Positions 37,484-39,412 of a stretch of 39,412 nt of DNA are shown here, one piece after another. Every line of letters starts with the position of its first letter. Positions within the stretch are counted from its first letter, which is position 1. The DNA is from an uncultured Phycisphaerae bacterium (lineage in GTDB: Bacteria; Planctomycetota; Phycisphaerae; UBA1845; PWPN01), in NCBI GenBank assembly GCA_938005315.1, contig CALLOB010000131.1:1-39412 (forward strand), in the 5' to 3' direction. A model generated the notes under the pieces. It was not told the DNA's origin. It worked only from the letters and a program-made list of their open reading frames with translations, and did not search any database. Made by a program: the position numbers and the translations under genes.

Positions 37484-38095
37484 TCACTCATTGGCCGGCA
37501 ACGCCGGGCCGACCGGAGACACGCCCGGGCCGACTGGACCGGTGGCCGGAGGGAACACAGACCCGGCCTCCGGAGGTCCCTCAGGTACGCCGGCGCCGGC
37601 CGGGAACGTCACGCCCTGCTCGCGGTGCGACCGCTGCTGCTGCACGATCAGCCGCACCTCGCTGGGGGTGGGCTTGGCGACGTTGAACTCCTCGAGATAG
37701 CGATCGAAAATCCAGCTGCGGGCGCCGACGAGCTTGAAGCGGTACTCGTCCTCCCGGCCTTTCTCCATCTCGTAGCACCAGACCGTGCCGGTGTCCACGT
37801 CGAGCATGAAAAGCCCGTAACTCTTGGTGCTCAAAGGCCCCGTGAAAGCGTAGATCCCGCGGGCCCCGGCCGCCGACCCCTCGCCTCCGGCCAACTGGGC
37901 CACCGCGGATCGCGAAACCGTCTCATCCCACCGCAACACCACCGCCGTGGCCAACACCGAAAACGCCACCGTCATCATCCACCAGGCCGTCTGCCGCCCG
38001 GGCCTCTCGACCACCACCACGCAGGGCGACCGATCACCGTGCCCGCCGGCCTCGTTTGCAAAAACCGCTGCGCTGTCTGGGGGTTCAGGTTTCAT
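37484..38095 (-). CDS. Single-helix membrane protein of unknown function
   Basis: The 203-residue protein is not recognised by name. It has a hydrophilic N-terminus, one helix (about residues 38-55, TAWWMMTVAFSVLATAVVL), then a conserved-looking soluble domain (GIYAFTGPLSTKSYGLFMLDVDTGTVWCYEMEKG) that could be a short beta-propeller or quinoprotein-like repeat. A Pro/Gly-rich tail of about 40 residues ends it. The promoter at 38154-38181 gives a start near 38147, below an upstream in-frame ATG (38149), so I used the ATG at 38095, although its ribosome site (GGGCGG) is weak. Candidate binding of a ligand or a cell-wall partner is guesswork. Confidence 0.65.
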   Translation of the reverse strand: MKPEPPDSAAVFANEAGGHGDRSPCVVVVERPGRQTAWWMMTVAFSVLATAVVLRWDETVSRSAVAQLAGGEGSAAGARGIYAFTGPLSTKSYGLFMLDVDTGTVWCYEMEKGREDEYRFKLVGARSWIFDRYLEEFNVAKPTPSEVRLIVQQQRSHREQGVTFPAGAGVPEGPPEAGSVFPPATGPVGPGVSPVGPALPANE

Positions 38096-38153
38096 CGGAA
38101 TGCCGCCCAGGTACTTGTCTCGCAATAGCTTACGAGAACAAGCCCACATGCGG

Positions 38154-38181
38154 ATTATACCCGCCGGTCCTCTGGACGCAA
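38154..38181 (-). promoter_or_regulatory. Sigma70-type promoter for the single-helix membrane protein
   Basis: On the minus strand TTGCGT (38181-38176), 16 bases and a consensus TATAAT (38159-38154). The predicted start is near 38147, about 50 bases before the ATG at 38095. Confidence 0.55.
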
Positions 38182-38329
38182 GTTCCGACGGATCGCCGCC
38201 AGTTCCACGGGCACCTGCGAACAGATCCAACCGCCGCCGGCGATCGGCCAGGGCCGTGCGGCCCCCCATGGCCTGCCGGTCCTCGCAGGACTCGCGCCGG
38301 CCAACCGACGTCGTTCCGCCCAGTGTCGA

Positions 38330-39001
38330 TCAGGCCCGAAGCACCCGCGCGACCACGTCCACGATCGCGTTCATGTTGTTCACCAGGTACCACATGGGCA
38401 GGCCCAGCAGGCATGCGCCGATGACCACCAGGCTGGCCCCGGCGGGAGAAGGCAGCAACTGCTCGCCCTTGATCTCCTCGAACAGCCCGGCCACCAGGCG
38501 ATCAGCGGCCTCGACGCTGCCGGGGTCGCGGAAGATGAAATGCAGGGTGACGTTCCGCAGCCACGGAAAGCTCTCCAGCCGAATGTCCAGACCGGCCTGG
38601 GGAATGCTGCTGCGGCCATGAGGCCTCTGGTCGTCGGAAGTGACCACCTGCCAGCCGCACCGCCGGGCGGCCTGGCGGATCAGCCGGGCACACTGCGGCA
38701 TGCTGGCGTGGTAGACGACCCACGACCCCCGCCGGGCGGGCAGGAGCCATGCAAAGGCCGCGAGCATGCCCGCCGCAGCCAGCGCCGCCCCCGTCGGGCG
38801 ACCCTTTTCGATCAGCGTGAGCACCGGCCAGAGCATCACCGGATAAAAGGCGATGGCCAGAAGCACGAAATCGACGCGACTGCTGACCAGGTGGGGACGC
38901 GAGCGGCTGTTGACCAGCCCGAGTACCAGGAAGTAGATGGCCATCGGCCCCAGGCCGACGATCACCTTGAGAACGAACACGACCTGCCCGGGCGCATCCA
39001 C
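38330..39001 (-). CDS. Polytopic membrane protein of unknown function
   Basis: The 223-residue protein has about four hydrophobic segments, three near the N-terminus (VVFVLKVIVGLGPMAIYFLV, FVLLAIAFYPVMLWPVL and GAALAAAGMLAAFAWLL) and one near the C-terminus (GASLVVIGACLLGLPMWYLV). Between them is a soluble domain of about 90 residues with ARLIRQAARRCGWQVVTSDD and FPWLRNVTLHFIFRD, which could be a strand-helix sensor-like fold. I chose GTG at 39001 because GGAGGT lies seven bases upstream; an ATG at 39070 would put the start ahead of the promoter. Nothing else identifies the family. Confidence 0.65.
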   Translation of the reverse strand: MDAPGQVVFVLKVIVGLGPMAIYFLVLGLVNSRSRPHLVSSRVDFVLLAIAFYPVMLWPVLTLIEKGRPTGAALAAAGMLAAFAWLLPARRGSWVVYHASMPQCARLIRQAARRCGWQVVTSDDQRPHGRSSIPQAGLDIRLESFPWLRNVTLHFIFRDPGSVEAADRLVAGLFEEIKGEQLLPSPAGASLVVIGACLLGLPMWYLVNNMNAIVDVVARVLRA

Positions 39002-39039
39002 GGCGTTTACCTCCGGCGCGGCGGGACGAAACACGCGCC

Positions 39040-39069
39040 ATTGTAATCGGCCGGATGGCCCCCTGTCCA
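39040..39069 (-). promoter_or_regulatory. Promoter of the polytopic membrane protein
   Basis: On the minus strand TGGACA (39069-39064), an 18-base spacer, and TACAAT (39045-39040). The start would be near 39033, some 32 bases before the GTG start at 39001. The spacing supports the GTG start over the ATG at 39070. Confidence 0.45.
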
Positions 39070-39134
39070 AGCAATCATTTCGGTCGCCTGGCCGATTGGT
39101 CCGTGACGGCTTGGGCCCGATTGTCTGCGGCCCC

Positions 39135-39412
39135 CGGAGGGACGCGCTCCGTCGCGTCCGGATCCGATGGCCCGGAGGGACGCGCTCCGTCGCGTCCGCG
39201 ATCGCGGGCCTTCTCGTTTCTGCGGCCCCGACGGAGCGGGGCCCTCCGGATGCATGTTGCGGCCCCGGAGGGACGCGCTCCGTTGCGTCCGGATCCGATG
39301 GCGGAGGGACGCGCTCCGTCGCGTCCGGATCCGATGGCCCCGGAGGGACGCGCTCCGTCGCGTCCCCAACCGCTCGCCCCGTCGCGCGGCCCCGACCGCG
39401 CGGGGCCCTCCG
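39135..39412. repeat. Array of short hairpin repeats in both orientations (runs off the right edge)
   Basis: Five direct 25-base units begin at 39135, 39173, 39266, 39302 and 39341, each with stem GGACGCG and CGCGTCC around a CTCCGT loop; the third has one change. A GGATCCGATGG spacer follows three of them. Two inverted units (about 39225-39249 and 39386-39412) keep the flanking CGGAG but use the stem GGCCCCG and CGGGGCC instead. No gene overlaps the array, and it continues past the window. The unit is REP-like, but I saw no transposase of the RAYT type here. Confidence 0.85.

Noticed and set aside
39135..39412. CRISPR array
   Set aside because: The units are not separated by spacers of one length and varied sequence, they occur in both orientations, and there is no cas gene.

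Overview
The window is about 39.4 kb of very GC-rich bacterial chromosome and is densely coding. It most resembles a member of the Planctomycetota, perhaps a Phycisphaerae-like lineage. The evidence is a complete alternative complex III plus caa3 oxidase cluster, a helix-turn-helix/low-complexity/membrane protein and other envelope proteins of planctomycete type, secreted and cytosolic glycosidase-like proteins, and a URO-D-like protein next to a rhamnose mutarotase. The taxonomic call is an inference; there is no rRNA or marker gene in the window. Almost all long open frames opposite the genes listed here are high-GC shadows.

Layout. (1) 1-5290: the end of an SGNH hydrolase (+) converges on a minus-strand group of URO-D-like protein, L-rhamnose mutarotase, a secreted glycosidase-like protein and an ABC-2 export permease that has a good promoter of its own. 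(2) 5453-19418: one 14-kb minus-strand respiratory cluster. In transcription order it is actA-actB-actC-actD-actE-actF, a small membrane protein, a SCO copper chaperone, CoxB with a fused cytochrome c, CoxA (type A2), a CoxC with a long Ala/Pro insert, CoxD (subunit IV) and a second CoxC-like protein. Several junctions are 4-base ATGA overlaps, so the cluster looks like a single operon read from a promoter near 19590. Electrons would pass from quinol through alternative complex III directly, or through cytochrome c, to the caa3 oxidase and O2. (3) 19914-22804: divergent from that operon, a tandem pair of paralogous membrane proteins that look like CydA b-type domains with C-terminal c-type haems. 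This is the best candidate in the window for a poorly described respiratory module. (4) 22943-23536: a MarC-family membrane protein.

(5) 23658-26574 (minus): a CsgG-like lipoprotein with TPR-like repeats, a protein made of three LPP20-like repeats and a 53-residue lipoprotein, closed by a clear intrinsic terminator; together they look like an envelope assembly. (6) 27067-31009 (plus): a possible 25-codon ORF, a small one-helix protein, a sodium:solute symporter and a GT39-type glycosyltransferase. (7) 31070-34854: a GH63-like glycosidase diverges from a lipoprotein of the nitrilase superfamily across a shared TATAAT element. The nitrilase is followed by a GH116 N-domain-like protein that is frameshifted at a (GGTCC)3 repeat. 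(8) 35053-39001 (minus): an OmpA-type lipoprotein with its own promoter and terminator, the helix-turn-helix/low-complexity/membrane protein and two membrane proteins of unknown role.

The window ends in an intergenic array (39135-39412) of short hairpin repeats in both orientations. The stem sequences of the two orientations differ but remain paired, which suggests selection on structure. No tRNA, rRNA, CRISPR array, transposase or prophage gene was seen.
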